Counted from the first letter of the stretch, positions 8,453 to 18,095 are shown. The stretch is 55,412 bases of DNA from Paenibacillus sp. 32O-W (GCF_007679495.1 NZ_VEGP01000034.1:1-55412); one strand, 5' to 3'. The notes: generated by a model from the sequence alone, not told the origin. Translations and numbers: made by a program.

Positions 8453-9322
8453 TTGACTCATTTTCCAAAATATTTAAAAAACTACCCTAATATGCATACG
8501 GCCTTCCCGCTCCACTTAAGCCTGAACCGGCTCGTGAACGGGTACCCTGCCCATCGCCACGATTACCTTGAATTCTCCTATGTTGTGGAAGGCTGCGGTG
8601 AAGAGAAGATTAACGGCGTCACCCATCCGATGATCCCGGGGACATTCACCTTCATTCTTCCCTATCAGGTACACGAAATCTTCACCGAACCGGGATCTGT
8701 GTTAAAGCTGTATAACTGCGCATTCAGCCTGGATTTATTGATGGATACGGGTAACAGCAGCAGCCTGGGCGGATTGGTCAACGATCTGGATCAAATGCCT
8801 TCGTTCGCGCAGTTTCGGGATGACGATATGAATTTGGTGCATAATCTCGTCCGAGAGATGTATCAGGAATATGAGCAGGAGAAGCGTTGGCGTGCAACGA
8901 TGCTAAAGGCGAAGCTCTGGGAAATTCTCATTCGATTCGACCGCTACCGGCAGGACAGGGACGCTCCTACTCCGCTGCCCGCAGCAAGTGCAGGGACCAA
9001 AAGCTCCGTTTGGCCGATCATTCATTTTATCCATAATCACTATCAAGAAGAGCTGCAGCTGTCCGATCTTGCCCAGATGTTCTCCATGAGTCTGTCTCGC
9101 ATCAGCGAAGTGATTAAGCAAGCTACCGGCCAAACCTTCGTCCATTTTCTGCATGACCTGCGAATCAGACATGCCAGCGGGCTGCTTGTCTCAACGGATC
9201 TAAGCGTAATGGAAATTGCTCACGAGGTTGGCTACGGTTCCTACAAAACTTTCTACCGGATGTTTCGCGAGAAGAAAGGAATCATTCCGACGGAGTACAG
9301 GAAAATGAAGAAGCGGCAATAA
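8453..9322 (+). CDS. AraC-family transcriptional regulator
   Basis: A 289-residue regulator. The N-terminal cupin domain has the H-x-H metal or sugar pattern in YPAHRHDYLEFSYVVEG (about 31-47). Two C-terminal helix-turn-helix motifs follow: LSDLAQMFSMSLSRISEVIK, and VMEIAHEVGYGSYKTFYRMF, which is the AraC signature. The start is a TTG preceded by GGAGG at 8440-8444. It is divergent from the Gfo/Idh-isomerase operon, the classic arrangement for a local sugar-responsive activator. Confidence 0.92.
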   Translation: MTHFPKYLKNYPNMHTAFPLHLSLNRLVNGYPAHRHDYLEFSYVVEGCGEEKINGVTHPMIPGTFTFILPYQVHEIFTEPGSVLKLYNCAFSLDLLMDTGNSSSLGGLVNDLDQMPSFAQFRDDDMNLVHNLVREMYQEYEQEKRWRATMLKAKLWEILIRFDRYRQDRDAPTPLPAASAGTKSSVWPIIHFIHNHYQEELQLSDLAQMFSMSLSRISEVIKQATGQTFVHFLHDLRIRHASGLLVSTDLSVMEIAHEVGYGSYKTFYRMFREKKGIIPTEYRKMKKRQ

Positions 9323-9328
9323 ATATTA

Positions 9329-9358
9329 AAAAAAGAGGGAATCCTCCCTCTTTTTCCT
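9329..9358. terminator. Bidirectional terminator between convergent genes
   Basis: AAAAAAAGAGGGA and TCCCTCTTTTT form a stem flanked by A and T runs. It serves both the AraC gene (+) and the Hsp20 gene (-). Confidence 0.9.
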
Positions 9359-9364
9359 TTTCAT

Positions 9365-9790
9365 CTAATGGAATTGAACATCGATTCTTTTTTTGCTGTC
9401 TGCCTGCTGCTTTGGCATTCGTATTTCCAGAACCCCGTTCTTATAGCTCGCGGTAATTCCTTCGGAAGCCACGTTGTGCGGCAAGCTGATTGAACGATGG
9501 AATTTTCCGACGTACCGCTCCTGTCTGTGCAGATGCTCCTCCTTAATTTCGTTGGAGCGATTTATGGTTCCGCTTATCGTCAGAACATTAGAATCGATAT
9601 CGATTTGAACATCTTCTTTCTTCTCCAAGCCCGGGATATCGCATGTGGCCACGACTTCATTCTCCGTTTCATAGACGTCTATATTAAGATGGCCAAATCC
9701 TTTGAATCCCAAATCATGGGTAAAGAAGCGATCCAGCTCCCGCCGCATATTGTCCAGATGTTTAAACGGCTCGTATGGAATTAATGGCAT
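9365..9790 (-). CDS. Hsp20/alpha-crystallin small heat-shock protein
   Basis: A 141-residue ATP-independent holdase chaperone. The alpha-crystallin domain runs from about 35 to 132: HLNIDVYETENEVVATCDIP, then a central VLTISGTI strand, and the conserved A-x-x-x-NGVLEIRMPK near the C terminus (ASYKNGVLEIRMPK). The N-terminal arm PFKHLDNMRRELDRFF is typical. The start is supported by AGGAGG upstream. No CIRCE element was seen upstream. Confidence 0.93.
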   Translation of the reverse strand: MPLIPYEPFKHLDNMRRELDRFFTHDLGFKGFGHLNIDVYETENEVVATCDIPGLEKKEDVQIDIDSNVLTISGTINRSNEIKEEHLHRQERYVGKFHRSISLPHNVASEGITASYKNGVLEIRMPKQQADSKKRIDVQFH

Positions 9791-9994
9791 GATTGTTTAT
9801 CCTCCTGATGTTTATTCATTCTTTGTCATTATTACCAATCGGCAGTTTACTATTCCGACAGTAATTTCCTTGCATGCCGGTCATATTTCACCCTAAAGAA
9901 GCTGTTAATGAGTTTCTCTGCCGGATATTCTCTGAGGTTTAAGGATATTCTATGGGTAATTCAAAAATAACCATTACATCTAAGGAGAGTTACC

Positions 9995-11131
9995 TTGAAT
10001 CCGAAACGGCTAGGTCCATTAATCATTATAGTTGTTATCGTTATTTTCCTCCCTCTGACCGTATTGGCCGAGGAACAAAGTATAGAACGTCAACAGCTAG
10101 AACAATGGATAACCAAATTATTTGACGAGCGGGCTCATATGCTTGTGCATTCAACTGATGACAACCTGGAAGAGTATTATCTCACTTCAGAGGCTGCAGC
10201 ACGTGGCGCGTTCCGGCAAGAGAAGCTCAGGAAGGTATATATTCAGACATGGGCCAACAAGCGGTTTCTGTCATTAACCGATGCCGAGAGCCGTATACGC
10301 TTGGTCCGGGTGAAGATTTCGGGAAATCATGCCCGAGTGTCGTTGGTTCAGTCCCTGAAGCTTTCGTACGCTTATAACGGTAAGCCGGAGCAGCCCCAGC
10401 ATTTCGGCATCGGCACCCGCCATGTGCTGAACCTCCAACGAAACGATGGGGTTTGGAAGGTTGCCCGCGAATATTATCTAGATCCGCTGACCGAAAATCC
10501 GAAATTGATCCCGGAGCTTGCCCCGGCTGAGGAAGGAATACCATTTATCCGTTCGGATGGGGTCAGCCTGTCCGTGCCCAAATCCGGAGCAAGGCGTTAT
10601 CAACGCGAACGGGCAGTCAGCTATGCCAATAAATATGCGGGACTCGCATGGGGTGCCGGCAATAATAACCGCTACAATCAAAAATATAGAGACTATACCG
10701 ATTTGGGCGGCGACTGTACGAATTTCGCATCCCAGGTCCTTGGAGATCCGGAAGAAGGCGGCGGATTGAAAATGACTCACGGCTGGCGGTACCGATTTAA
10801 AGCCGGAGGAAGCGAAAGCTGGGTGAGGACCGATTCGTTCAAGCATTTTCTGCTGTACAGCGGGTATGGGACCGTGGTAGCCCGAGGAACGTTCGATGCA
10901 GTAGTCAAGAAAACCGATAAACATCCGAATGGAGCTTTCTCCAAAATCCAGCCCGGCGATCTTATTGCCTATGAGATGGACGGGGATGTGGATCACTTTT
11001 CGGTCGTTGTCGGCTTCGACGTTTACGGCTACCCTTTGGTTAATTCTCATACGGCCGACCGATACCAAGTTCCCTTCGACCTGGGCTGGGACAAATATAC
11101 GAAATATTGGCTTATCCATATCAAGGATTAA
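9995..11131 (+). CDS. Secreted Amidase_6-domain protein
   Basis: A 378-residue exported protein. The N terminus is a signal peptide (Lys/Arg, then LIIIVVIVIFLPLTVLA, cleavage near residue 25). Residues about 30-165 form an NTF2-like or membrane-proximal domain. The Amidase_6 domain begins near 203 with RERAVSYANKYA and carries the catalytic cysteine in GGDCTNFASQ (Cys241) and the histidine in DVDHFSVVVG. This family has a papain-like fold and is thought to act on cell-wall or peptide amides. The start is a TTG with AAGGAGAG 5-6 bases upstream. The following spoVB-like gene is 82 bases downstream; co-transcription is possible. Confidence 0.88.
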   Translation: MNPKRLGPLIIIVVIVIFLPLTVLAEEQSIERQQLEQWITKLFDERAHMLVHSTDDNLEEYYLTSEAAARGAFRQEKLRKVYIQTWANKRFLSLTDAESRIRLVRVKISGNHARVSLVQSLKLSYAYNGKPEQPQHFGIGTRHVLNLQRNDGVWKVAREYYLDPLTENPKLIPELAPAEEGIPFIRSDGVSLSVPKSGARRYQRERAVSYANKYAGLAWGAGNNNRYNQKYRDYTDLGGDCTNFASQVLGDPEEGGGLKMTHGWRYRFKAGGSESWVRTDSFKHFLLYSGYGTVVARGTFDAVVKKTDKHPNGAFSKIQPGDLIAYEMDGDVDHFSVVVGFDVYGYPLVNSHTADRYQVPFDLGWDKYTKYWLIHIKD

Positions 11132-11213
11132 CATTAACTCCCCTCATATTTGGCGGGACAGGCTCATATAATGTAGAGCACATAACCCGTTATCTATTTG
11201 GAGGGGAGACCCT

Positions 11214-12716
11214 TTGGGATTGCCTATATTCGCTAAGCAAATGGCACTGCGTGCGGGTGCCATTTTTATTGTCAAAATCCTCGGCTTTGCCGCCCGAATT
11301 CCGCTCTTCCGATTACTTGGGGCGGAAGGGATCGGACTATATCAGATGGCCTATTCCTTCTACGGTCTTGCCCTGACCGTTATCTCCGGAGGCTTTCCAA
11401 CCGCTCTGGCCCTGGCAACGGCCCAGGATCACCGTAAGGGCTGGCAGCTTTATAAATCGGCTACCCTGCTGCTGGCCTCCGTTGGGGGAATGCTGGCATG
11501 GTTATGCTATCATTTGGCTCCAAGCATAGCCCGCTGGTTAGGCCATTCCTCACTGGAAGCAGCTATTCGCTGCCTGGCACCGGCTCTTTTTCTCGTTCCT
11601 CTGCTTTTTCTTCTACGCAGCTTTCTTCAAGGGCTTGAATTCTATGGAGCGATTGCCTGGTCCGAAATCATGGAACAGATTGTCCGGCTCAGTGTCATGC
11701 TTCTGCTAGTGACTCTATGGATTCGCACTGACCTGGGACAGGCCGTAGGCGGAGCCGTATTCGGGGCAGCTGCAGGGGCTCTAATCGCCTATCTTTTTTT
11801 ACTGGCCTTCCTATTCTTTCGCCGGCAATCCTTCAGATCCGCGGAAACCCGGGCTTCCATATCCGCATGGTCCGACAGCGGGCTCCGATTGTTCCTCTAC
11901 AGCGCCCTATCGATTTCTGCGGCCCGACTCATTGTACCCATTTCCGATTTCATGGATGCCATCATTATCCCCAGCCGGTTACAGCATGCCGGAATGACGG
12001 CATCGGAAGCCGCATCCGTATTCGGCCAAATTGCCGGGGTGGCCGCAACGATCGTATATATGCCCACCTTGGTTACTTCCGCCCTGGCCTTTACATTGGC
12101 GGCCAAAGTTACGGCCGATTGGAAAAACAAGGATATTCTCCGTTTCTCAAGAAGAGCCCGCTCTGCTATCCAAATTGGTATCCTGTGGGGAATAGGCTCT
12201 TCCTGGGTTCTCTGGCATTATTCCACCGACCTTACTCTGTTAGTTTTCTCGGAGGAAGCAGCAGCCGTTCCCGTCCGCTATATGTTCCTCGCTCCTTTAT
12301 TATCCGGTCTTCAAGAATTGACGATGGTGATACTGTGGGCTTCGGGGAATCAAAAAGCGCCCCTATTCGGCCTGGCCGCAGGAATTTTATGCTCAGCCGG
12401 TCTGAACTTCGGGCTGCTTGGCATCCCCGGATTTGCTTATGCCGGAGCGGCAATCGGCCTGCTTTCCCTTGATTTAGTTTCCATGCTGTGGAACCTGATA
12501 GCCATATCGAGACAGAAGCGGACAATTCTGTCCGGCTCTTTTCCAATCCGGCGGGCATTGCTGCTCCTTCTTCTATGTGTGGCGGGTACTCTGGGGGCCG
12601 AATGGCTGGCTAACCTGCTTCCGCTCCCTCAGCCCTTGCGCGCAATCCTAAGCATTGCAATGCTGTTTGGATTGTTCAGCCTGTTTATTATGCAGGCATA
12701 CAAAAAAAGCTCTTAA
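11214..12716 (+). CDS. SpoVB-like polysaccharide/lipid flippase (MOP superfamily)
   Basis: A 500-residue polytopic membrane protein with about 14 hydrophobic segments. The N terminus, KILGFAARIPLFRLLGAEGI followed by GLYQMAYSFYG, is the hallmark of the SpoVB/MurJ-type branch of the MOP flippases. SpoVB is needed for spore cortex synthesis and related proteins move lipid-linked wall precursors. Length (about 500-530) is normal. The start is TTG with GGAGGGGA upstream. Since genomes often encode several paralogues, I name the family rather than claim spoVB itself. Confidence 0.85.
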   Translation: MGLPIFAKQMALRAGAIFIVKILGFAARIPLFRLLGAEGIGLYQMAYSFYGLALTVISGGFPTALALATAQDHRKGWQLYKSATLLLASVGGMLAWLCYHLAPSIARWLGHSSLEAAIRCLAPALFLVPLLFLLRSFLQGLEFYGAIAWSEIMEQIVRLSVMLLLVTLWIRTDLGQAVGGAVFGAAAGALIAYLFLLAFLFFRRQSFRSAETRASISAWSDSGLRLFLYSALSISAARLIVPISDFMDAIIIPSRLQHAGMTASEAASVFGQIAGVAATIVYMPTLVTSALAFTLAAKVTADWKNKDILRFSRRARSAIQIGILWGIGSSWVLWHYSTDLTLLVFSEEAAAVPVRYMFLAPLLSGLQELTMVILWASGNQKAPLFGLAAGILCSAGLNFGLLGIPGFAYAGAAIGLLSLDLVSMLWNLIAISRQKRTILSGSFPIRRALLLLLLCVAGTLGAEWLANLLPLPQPLRAILSIAMLFGLFSLFIMQAYKKSS

Positions 12717-12829
12717 CGAAGCCCTATCCATACCTACAAAGTGACGTTGACCTTCGAAGCTTATTCCGGGTACTTGGCCCGGGAGCCCCGGAAACGGAGG
12801 CTTGATAACCCGGCCATTAATGGCAGCTC

Positions 12830-12854
12830 AAGGATGAACGGCTATCGCCGTCCG
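12830..12854. repeat. Partial copy of the CGGCTATCGCCG hairpin repeat
   Basis: The core hairpin sequence is intact but the flanks are diverged. Upstream, around 12700-12725, an AAAAAAAGCTC remnant of the second repeat family is also visible. Located between the convergent flippase and flavoenzyme genes, they may act as terminators. Confidence 0.55.
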
Positions 12855-14018
12855 TTAGAAAACCTTGACAACAAAGCTCGGGTCCACTTCCTTCATCGAA
12901 CAGCGTCCGGATATCGCCAGCTGCAAATCGGTTTCGGCCATCAGATTCTGAAGCATTTCCCGCACGCCCATTTCGCCGGCCACTGCCAATGCATAGGCAT
13001 ACGGCCGGCCAACCAGAACGGCTGCCGCCCCGAGAGCAATAGCCTTAAGGACATCCGCCCCCCGCCGTACCCCGCCATCAAGCAGGATAGGAACCTTCCC
13101 GTTTACCGCTTCGTTAATCGATGGCAATACGTCCAGTGTGGCCACGGCTCCGTCCAGTTGACGCCCTCCATGATTGGACACAATGATCCCGTCCACCCCA
13201 TGCTCCAGCGCCAGAACCGCGTCATCGGGATGAGTAATTCCTTTGATTAATAAAGGGAGCTTCGTTTGCTCACGAATATAATCCAGCTCTTTCCAAGTGA
13301 AACAAATATGATTCCCTTCATCCAGCGCCTTCTCGACCGCGGTTCGCAGGTCTTCCTCCGGCGGCTTGTCTAATGAGGCGAGAAATACAGGGTCCGAGAA
13401 ATAATTCCCCATCCCATGTCCGGACAGGAACGGAAGGTAGGTATTGCGCAAATCCCTCTCCCGCCAACCAAGCAAAGTGGAATCTATAGTCACTACTATG
13501 GCCGAATAACCCGCGGCTTCGGCACGCTGTAAGAAGCTGTCCGTCAGTTTGCGGTCTTTAGGAGGATAGAGTTGAAACCACCTCACGGCTCCTTCCATCG
13601 CTTCCGCGACCTTTTCCATTGGGAGTGTGGACACATTGCTTAAAATGTACGGAATCCCGAGCTTCGCCGCAGCCTTGGCGGGAGCGGCCTCGGCTTCCGG
13701 ATGAAGTATGGAATTCACCCCGATCGGAGCAAGGAGAAAAGGCGCGGTCGAACGGGCGCCAAAAAGCTCCACCGAAATATCCCGATTGGAAATATCGCAG
13801 CAAATTCTCGGGCGAATCCTGTATTTCTGGAAAGCATCTATATTGGCACGCATCGTATCCCCGGCACCGGCCGCTCCATAGACATAATCGAACGGCCCGG
13901 CAGCCAGAACCTGCCTTGCCCTTTCTTCCCATTCGCCATAGGAAATAGGCAATCGCCTGGCTCCCTCATCTCCACTCTGATAAATATTCATTTGGATCTT
14001 TTCATAGGTATCCGACAA
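12855..14018 (-). CDS. FMN-dependent alpha-hydroxy acid oxidase (lactate 2-monooxygenase/oxidase type)
   Basis: A 387-residue FMN-binding TIM barrel that oxidises L-2-hydroxy acids such as lactate. The active-site motif SNHGGRQLDGA (about 281-291) supplies the catalytic His283 and Arg286; Lys259 (LLIKG) contacts FMN. DGGVRRGADVLKAIALGA is the C-terminal phosphate-binding loop. The motif GWRERDLRN, followed by YLPFLSG and NYFSDPVF, is characteristic of the lactate 2-monooxygenase-like branch rather than glycolate oxidase. Whether product release is as pyruvate or acetate cannot be decided here. Monocistronic. Confidence 0.88.
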   Translation of the reverse strand: MSDTYEKIQMNIYQSGDEGARRLPISYGEWEERARQVLAAGPFDYVYGAAGAGDTMRANIDAFQKYRIRPRICCDISNRDISVELFGARSTAPFLLAPIGVNSILHPEAEAAPAKAAAKLGIPYILSNVSTLPMEKVAEAMEGAVRWFQLYPPKDRKLTDSFLQRAEAAGYSAIVVTIDSTLLGWRERDLRNTYLPFLSGHGMGNYFSDPVFLASLDKPPEEDLRTAVEKALDEGNHICFTWKELDYIREQTKLPLLIKGITHPDDAVLALEHGVDGIIVSNHGGRQLDGAVATLDVLPSINEAVNGKVPILLDGGVRRGADVLKAIALGAAAVLVGRPYAYALAVAGEMGVREMLQNLMAETDLQLAISGRCSMKEVDPSFVVKVF

Positions 14019-14195
14019 GCGAAATCCCTCCTATAACTCTGCCCGAATTTACCTTTGTGCTTGTGAGTAACCAGGATTCTTGTTAACCAAATCCGGCTTA
14101 TATTGATTTAATCATTCACTTACTCAGATTGACCAAATTCCGCATTCTCTATACCTGATAGGAGTAATGATCAAGCGATAGGGAAGATCCCTGCC

Positions 14196-14621
14196 TCAGA
14201 ACCTGCCTTCATTAAAATAAGTGACGGATTGATTTCTCCGTACGATCGCGCTAAGCCCTTCTTTGTAATAGGGCATCAGACGATCCGCCTCTTCTATACC
14301 GATCCACGCGATTTCCATAATTTCATCCGGCATGACGATTTTTTCTCGTCCCTCGCAGATCTCCGCCGCGAAGGTAAAGAAAATAATATGCTCCTGATCC
14401 TTCTCCGTTATGTATTCATTAACGGCCACTATGCCGTGCACATCTACTTTCAGCCCAGTTTCCTCCCACGCTTCCCTCGCAGCCGCTATTTCCAGCGTTT
14501 CATCCGCTTCTACCTTACCGCCGGGAAGAGTCCAGCGCCCGTTGTCCCTGTTCTTAACCATTAAAATCCGATCCCGTTCCGCATTGGTGATTAATGAATA
14601 AACGACGTCAATTCGCTTCAT
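14196..14621 (-). CDS. Nudix hydrolase
   Basis: A 141-residue Nudix phosphohydrolase. The Nudix box is complete at about 34-57: it begins GGKVEADETLEIAAAREAWE and ends ETGL, satisfying Gx5Ex7REUxEExGU. The core domain is nearly the whole protein, so specificity is not predictable. The start at 14621 has GGGAGAAG 5-6 bases upstream; the longer frame does not. It lies 35 bases downstream of the HD-domain gene and is probably co-transcribed with it. Confidence 0.9.
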   Translation of the reverse strand: MKRIDVVYSLITNAERDRILMVKNRDNGRWTLPGGKVEADETLEIAAAREAWEETGLKVDVHGIVAVNEYITEKDQEHIIFFTFAAEICEGREKIVMPDEIMEIAWIGIEEADRLMPYYKEGLSAIVRRNQSVTYFNEGRF

Positions 14622-14656
14622 GTGCGCTTCTCCCTTGCTTTTCATGAAAATGCATT

Positions 14657-15268
14657 CTAAAACTCGATCCGGCCTTCACATTCTAAACGAAACCGGTTTT
14701 CAAACTGGGCTGCAAATTCGATTTTCCGGTCGAAGATCTCCCTGGACCTCTCATAATATAAAGATTGCCTTGAGCTCTCCAGATATTTCTTGTATTCATC
14801 GCTTTCCCATAACCTAATCGCATCGAATACGCTCTCGTTCGTATGGCCGCAGTACACAAATTTGAGCCAGATTTCCAGGGAACCGAAATGGTCCAGCACG
14901 TCGGCATCCTGAACAATTCTAATATGAAAGGGCAAATCCTCCTGATGACGGGTATTATGATACCGAATAATATCCGCTATATCGTTCAGCTCTTCCCCCG
15001 TGCATTCTTCCTGCAGCAATGTTCGGATTAAAGAGGATCCGGTTTGATGATGGGGTTCGATCCCTTTGGCTACATCGTGAAAGAGAGCCCCGACATAAAT
15101 CCGGTCATCCAGGGAGGATTCGTCCGGAAACAGCTCCTTTCTTAAATGAATAGAAATTTTCGCAACTCTTTCACAATGGTAATAGATGAACCCTCTTTCC
15201 CTGTTCAAATGTGATTTCCTCTTTCCCATCGTTCTAAAAGCGATCTCATGGATTTTTTCAAGATTCAA
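14657..15268 (-). CDS. HD-domain metal-dependent phosphohydrolase
   Basis: A 203-residue HD-superfamily protein. Metal ligands are visible as His31 (FIYYHCERVAK), the His64-Asp65 doublet in ALFHDVAKG and the later aspartate in IVQDADVLDHFG. This arrangement fits small HD hydrolases acting on nucleotides or phosphate esters. A GTG lies at 15275-15277 but overlaps the Shine-Dalgarno AAGGAAG, so I take the TTG three codons later, 9 bases from it. It is probably co-transcribed with the Nudix gene, so a joint role in nucleotide clean-up is possible (inference). Confidence 0.85.
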   Translation of the reverse strand: MNLEKIHEIAFRTMGKRKSHLNRERGFIYYHCERVAKISIHLRKELFPDESSLDDRIYVGALFHDVAKGIEPHHQTGSSLIRTLLQEECTGEELNDIADIIRYHNTRHQEDLPFHIRIVQDADVLDHFGSLEIWLKFVYCGHTNESVFDAIRLWESDEYKKYLESSRQSLYYERSREIFDRKIEFAAQFENRFRLECEGRIEF

Positions 15269-15341
15269 TAGGAACACTTCCTTATTTGTTATGGGCTCAA
15301 CTTTCGCAGAGCGAAAACCGGTTTAAATGCTTGATACAACC

Positions 15342-15470
15342 AAGGATAAACGGCTATCGCCGTCCTTTGGACAGGCGCGTTTACCTATGAAATAAAAAAA
15401 AAGCTCCTAACGGAGCCTCTTCGAAGATGAATAACCCGGTATTAGAGGTGGCTTTTTATGCCAATTAGAA
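15342..15470. repeat. Composite of two dispersed repeat families
   Basis: A CGGCTATCGCCG hairpin element (15342-15390) runs directly into a GCTCC-TAAC-GGAGC element (from 15396) with GAATAACCCGGTATTA. On the minus strand the latter is a terminator with a long T-run. A related AGAACAGGTATA... tail at 15523-15550 also occurs at 54218-54250, so the whole composite seems to have been duplicated and then partly lost. Confidence 0.75.
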
Positions 15471-15664
15471 AGTTTGTTCCATTTTATGATTTAATGAACT
15501 TAAACTTTCTAATGTGGTAAGAACAGGTATAAGGTGAAAACTTATACTTTCTATATTTTGAAAAAGCAGCGGATTAAATACAAAAGTTGAAAAATAGAAA
15601 AACACCGCTTCGTTTGGTAAAGAGTGTCAAGCAATCACTACCATAAAGAAGAGGTGTCCTCTAT

Positions 15665-16266
15665 ATGATAGAGTAAATCGTACAGCCGAATCAACTTCCA
15701 AATGAAATTAAACCGGCTTTCAAAGAACTGAAAGTGCTGCAACACTTGAAAATAGCAAGGGGATACCCGTCAGCATCGTCTTTGTACGCCATCGTTCATC
15801 CGGGGGCGGTGAAGACATCGCAAAGACGAGCAAAAATACATTAAAATCGCGCCTGTTTCCAAAAAGAAGGCGAAAGACGCTCAAATGTGCAGGTCTTTTT
15901 CACAAAATGAGGCCATTTCACAAAAAATCGCTCCAAAGACGTGCATTATTGCTCTAGAATCAGGTATGTGGCGACTTTTCTCCAAAAAGACGTGCAGTTT
16001 TGCTTGTCTTTTACACCATCCGGTGAACGATCCGGGGTTGTCCAAAAAAATTCACTATAAAACGAAAAATTCCGGTGCTAGCGGTGCTGAAAAATCGCGA
16101 ACTGGATTTTGGGCAGCCCCTTGATTGAAAGAAGAGGTATCCGCCAAATGGCAAAGAAAGCGAGCAAGAAAATCACAACACTCATCCAAAACAACTTCAA
16201 CAATGGATTGAAGGTTTGCCCAGTTACCTCAAGGCTTATCTACCGAAATTAAGCTGCGAAAGTTGA
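15665..16266 (+). pseudogene. Degenerate IS4-type transposase remnant
   Basis: After an ATG at 15665 the frame shows a stop at the fourth codon, then continues as IVQPNQLPNEIKPAFKELKV, which resembles the N terminus of DDE transposases I associate with IS4-like elements (recall, not searched). The C-terminal end is recognisable as QWIEGLPSYLKAYLPKLSCES with a natural stop at 16264-16266, reached only by a frameshift. The middle is deleted: about 600 bp remain where about 1.2-1.4 kb is expected. It is non-functional. No inverted repeats could be fixed. Confidence 0.55.
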
Positions 16267-16287
16267 GTTATGGGGAATACAGAGACA

Positions 16288-17847
16288 TTAACGAACATGG
16301 ACGAAACGGTTGACCGGCTCCCAATCGACCTCGTAACCGAGAGCTTGAGACAGGAATCTTAGAGGCACCATCGTATGCTCATCCCGGAGGAAGGGGGCGG
16401 TTTCCAGTAGAAAATGCTCTTCGCCTACTTTGACCTGCTGCCGGTCGATCCATAAAGTGATCACCTGCTCGGCCAGAGTCACCTTCACGCTCCGGTCCTC
16501 CCCGTTCCATTGCACGTTTGCTCCCAGAGCGGTTGCCGTCGCGCGAAGAGGCACGAAGGTCTGGCTGTTAACCAGCGAAGCCTCTGCCTCCGAGTTAAGA
16601 CGTGTCCCGCGGACAAAGACTGTAATCGGACGGTTCTCATCACCGATGGCCAGAATGCCGAATGTATTGGACGCAACAATCGAAGTACCGTTAGCCAAAC
16701 TCCAATGTGCAGAATGGGTTAACGAATGGTTTCTTACGCTTAGCTCGCTGATCGGGTTTCCATCAGAATCGGCCCGATGCCAGCTTCCTCCATTATCCGT
16801 GAATGACAAATTACCGGACGCATCCGCTTGTACGTAAGCTGCATAAGTGTAAGAAGGATCCGGCTGATACTGCCACAGATTTTGGCCGGGGCCAAGCGTT
16901 TTGAACAACCCGCCGCCGTTGAAGCAGTATTGGCCTCCGTCGGGATCATAAGGCACCCCCAGCTGGCGAAGCAATTCGTTATCCGCCGATTGGACAACAT
17001 CGAAGCTTCTCTTCTCCTGGTTCCACTTAATGATGACACAGAATCCCATTCCATAGATTCCGCCATCTTTCGCCACTCTTACCGAGTTGGAATTAACCGG
17101 GATATCAAGGGCGTCGCTGCTCCAATCCTCTTTACCATCTTCCGACCAATGAACAACATAGGGGCTTCTCCCGAAGGATTCAGCGTACCCGACGGCGACG
17201 AACCCTCCCGTTGGGTCTACGGCCAGCGAACGAGCCTCGTTGGCCGGTTGGGACCAAATCCAATTTCCCTGCCGGTCAAAAGCCAGTAGAGAGCCGGTTG
17301 AGGCCGCAACCACGATGATCCCGCTGGAATTGGCCGCAGTCACGAAATTTGAACTAAGCCTGTGGCCCTCCGGCATACCCCTTTGCCACCTGATCTTTCC
17401 GTCAAGAGGGTCAACGGCCGTGATCCAGCCTGTTCGGTCGGTATAGCGGTCATCCTTAAATTCTTCAACCTCCAGCACATAGATCGTTCCATCTTCGCCC
17501 CGGACCAGACCGCGCGGAGCGATTCCGTGCCTTGGAACATCGACCGACCAACGCCGGCGGCCCTCGAGATCGATGGAAACCAGGCTTCCGTTCGCGAGAA
17601 TATATGAATTCCCCTGCTCATCATGCAGCATCGTTCCATGGTAATAAACATCCTCGATGTTCTCCAGCGGAACATGCCATAGAATGCTGTCATTTACCCG
17701 GCTTTCCAGCCTAATCTCTTCCCCCTGCTCGTTGACAAGTCCCGTTCCCGCTGCTTGGACTCCGTCATCATTGATAAGAGAGCTTGTCAGCAAGGCGCCC
17801 AACAGAAAAGCGGCCGTACGTCTGATGAATACCTTATAGCGGGCCAT
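16288..17847 (-). CDS. Secreted PQQ-like beta-propeller protein with copper-amine-oxidase-N-type domain
   Basis: A 519-residue exported protein. A signal peptide occupies residues 1-33 (FIRRTAAFLLGALLTSSLI). Residues about 40-400 contain repeated propeller blades, for example GEDGTIYVLEV, ITAVDPLDGKIRWQRG and LAFDRQGNWIWSQPA, as in PQQ-binding or BamB-like propellers. The last 120 residues form the copper amine oxidase N-terminal-like domain (FVPLRATATALGANVQWNGE, then MVPLRFLSQALGYEVDWEP), a common wall-associated module in Paenibacillus. No catalytic residues can be assigned; a binding or scaffolding role is likely. The start at 17847 has AGGGG 8 bases upstream. Confidence 0.8.
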   Translation of the reverse strand: MARYKVFIRRTAAFLLGALLTSSLINDDGVQAAGTGLVNEQGEEIRLESRVNDSILWHVPLENIEDVYYHGTMLHDEQGNSYILANGSLVSIDLEGRRRWSVDVPRHGIAPRGLVRGEDGTIYVLEVEEFKDDRYTDRTGWITAVDPLDGKIRWQRGMPEGHRLSSNFVTAANSSGIIVVAASTGSLLAFDRQGNWIWSQPANEARSLAVDPTGGFVAVGYAESFGRSPYVVHWSEDGKEDWSSDALDIPVNSNSVRVAKDGGIYGMGFCVIIKWNQEKRSFDVVQSADNELLRQLGVPYDPDGGQYCFNGGGLFKTLGPGQNLWQYQPDPSYTYAAYVQADASGNLSFTDNGGSWHRADSDGNPISELSVRNHSLTHSAHWSLANGTSIVASNTFGILAIGDENRPITVFVRGTRLNSEAEASLVNSQTFVPLRATATALGANVQWNGEDRSVKVTLAEQVITLWIDRQQVKVGEEHFLLETAPFLRDEHTMVPLRFLSQALGYEVDWEPVNRFVHVR

Positions 17848-18095
17848 AGCCATTTCCCCTTCCGGATCAAGTAACTGAAAATCGCTTTTTCCTTATTAGA
17901 CGTTGGGTCTTCAACGCAGTTGCGCAGTGCTGACAGAATCTTGCTCGGATTAATCGTTCTCGCGATTCCCTTCCAAAGACATATTACCGCTAACTTCGTT
18001 AATTGTTTGATTTTATGGAAACAGTCAAATTCATCCTCCTTAATTTTCCAGGTAACTGCATAAAAGATTTTCATCTTATTCTTTTGGAACTCCAT
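17787..18095 (-). CDS. Doubtful small hypothetical protein
   Basis: A 102-codon frame with an ATG at 18095 and AGAAGG 9 bases before it. It is lysine-rich with plausible protein composition (ILSALRNCVEDPTSNKEKAI), but matches no family I recognise and overlaps the start of the beta-propeller gene by 61 bases in another frame. It may be a remnant or a chance frame. Confidence 0.22.
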   Translation of the reverse strand: MEFQKNKMKIFYAVTWKIKEDEFDCFHKIKQLTKLAVICLWKGIARTINPSKILSALRNCVEDPTSNKEKAIFSYLIRKGKWLWPAIRYSSDVRPLFCWAPC

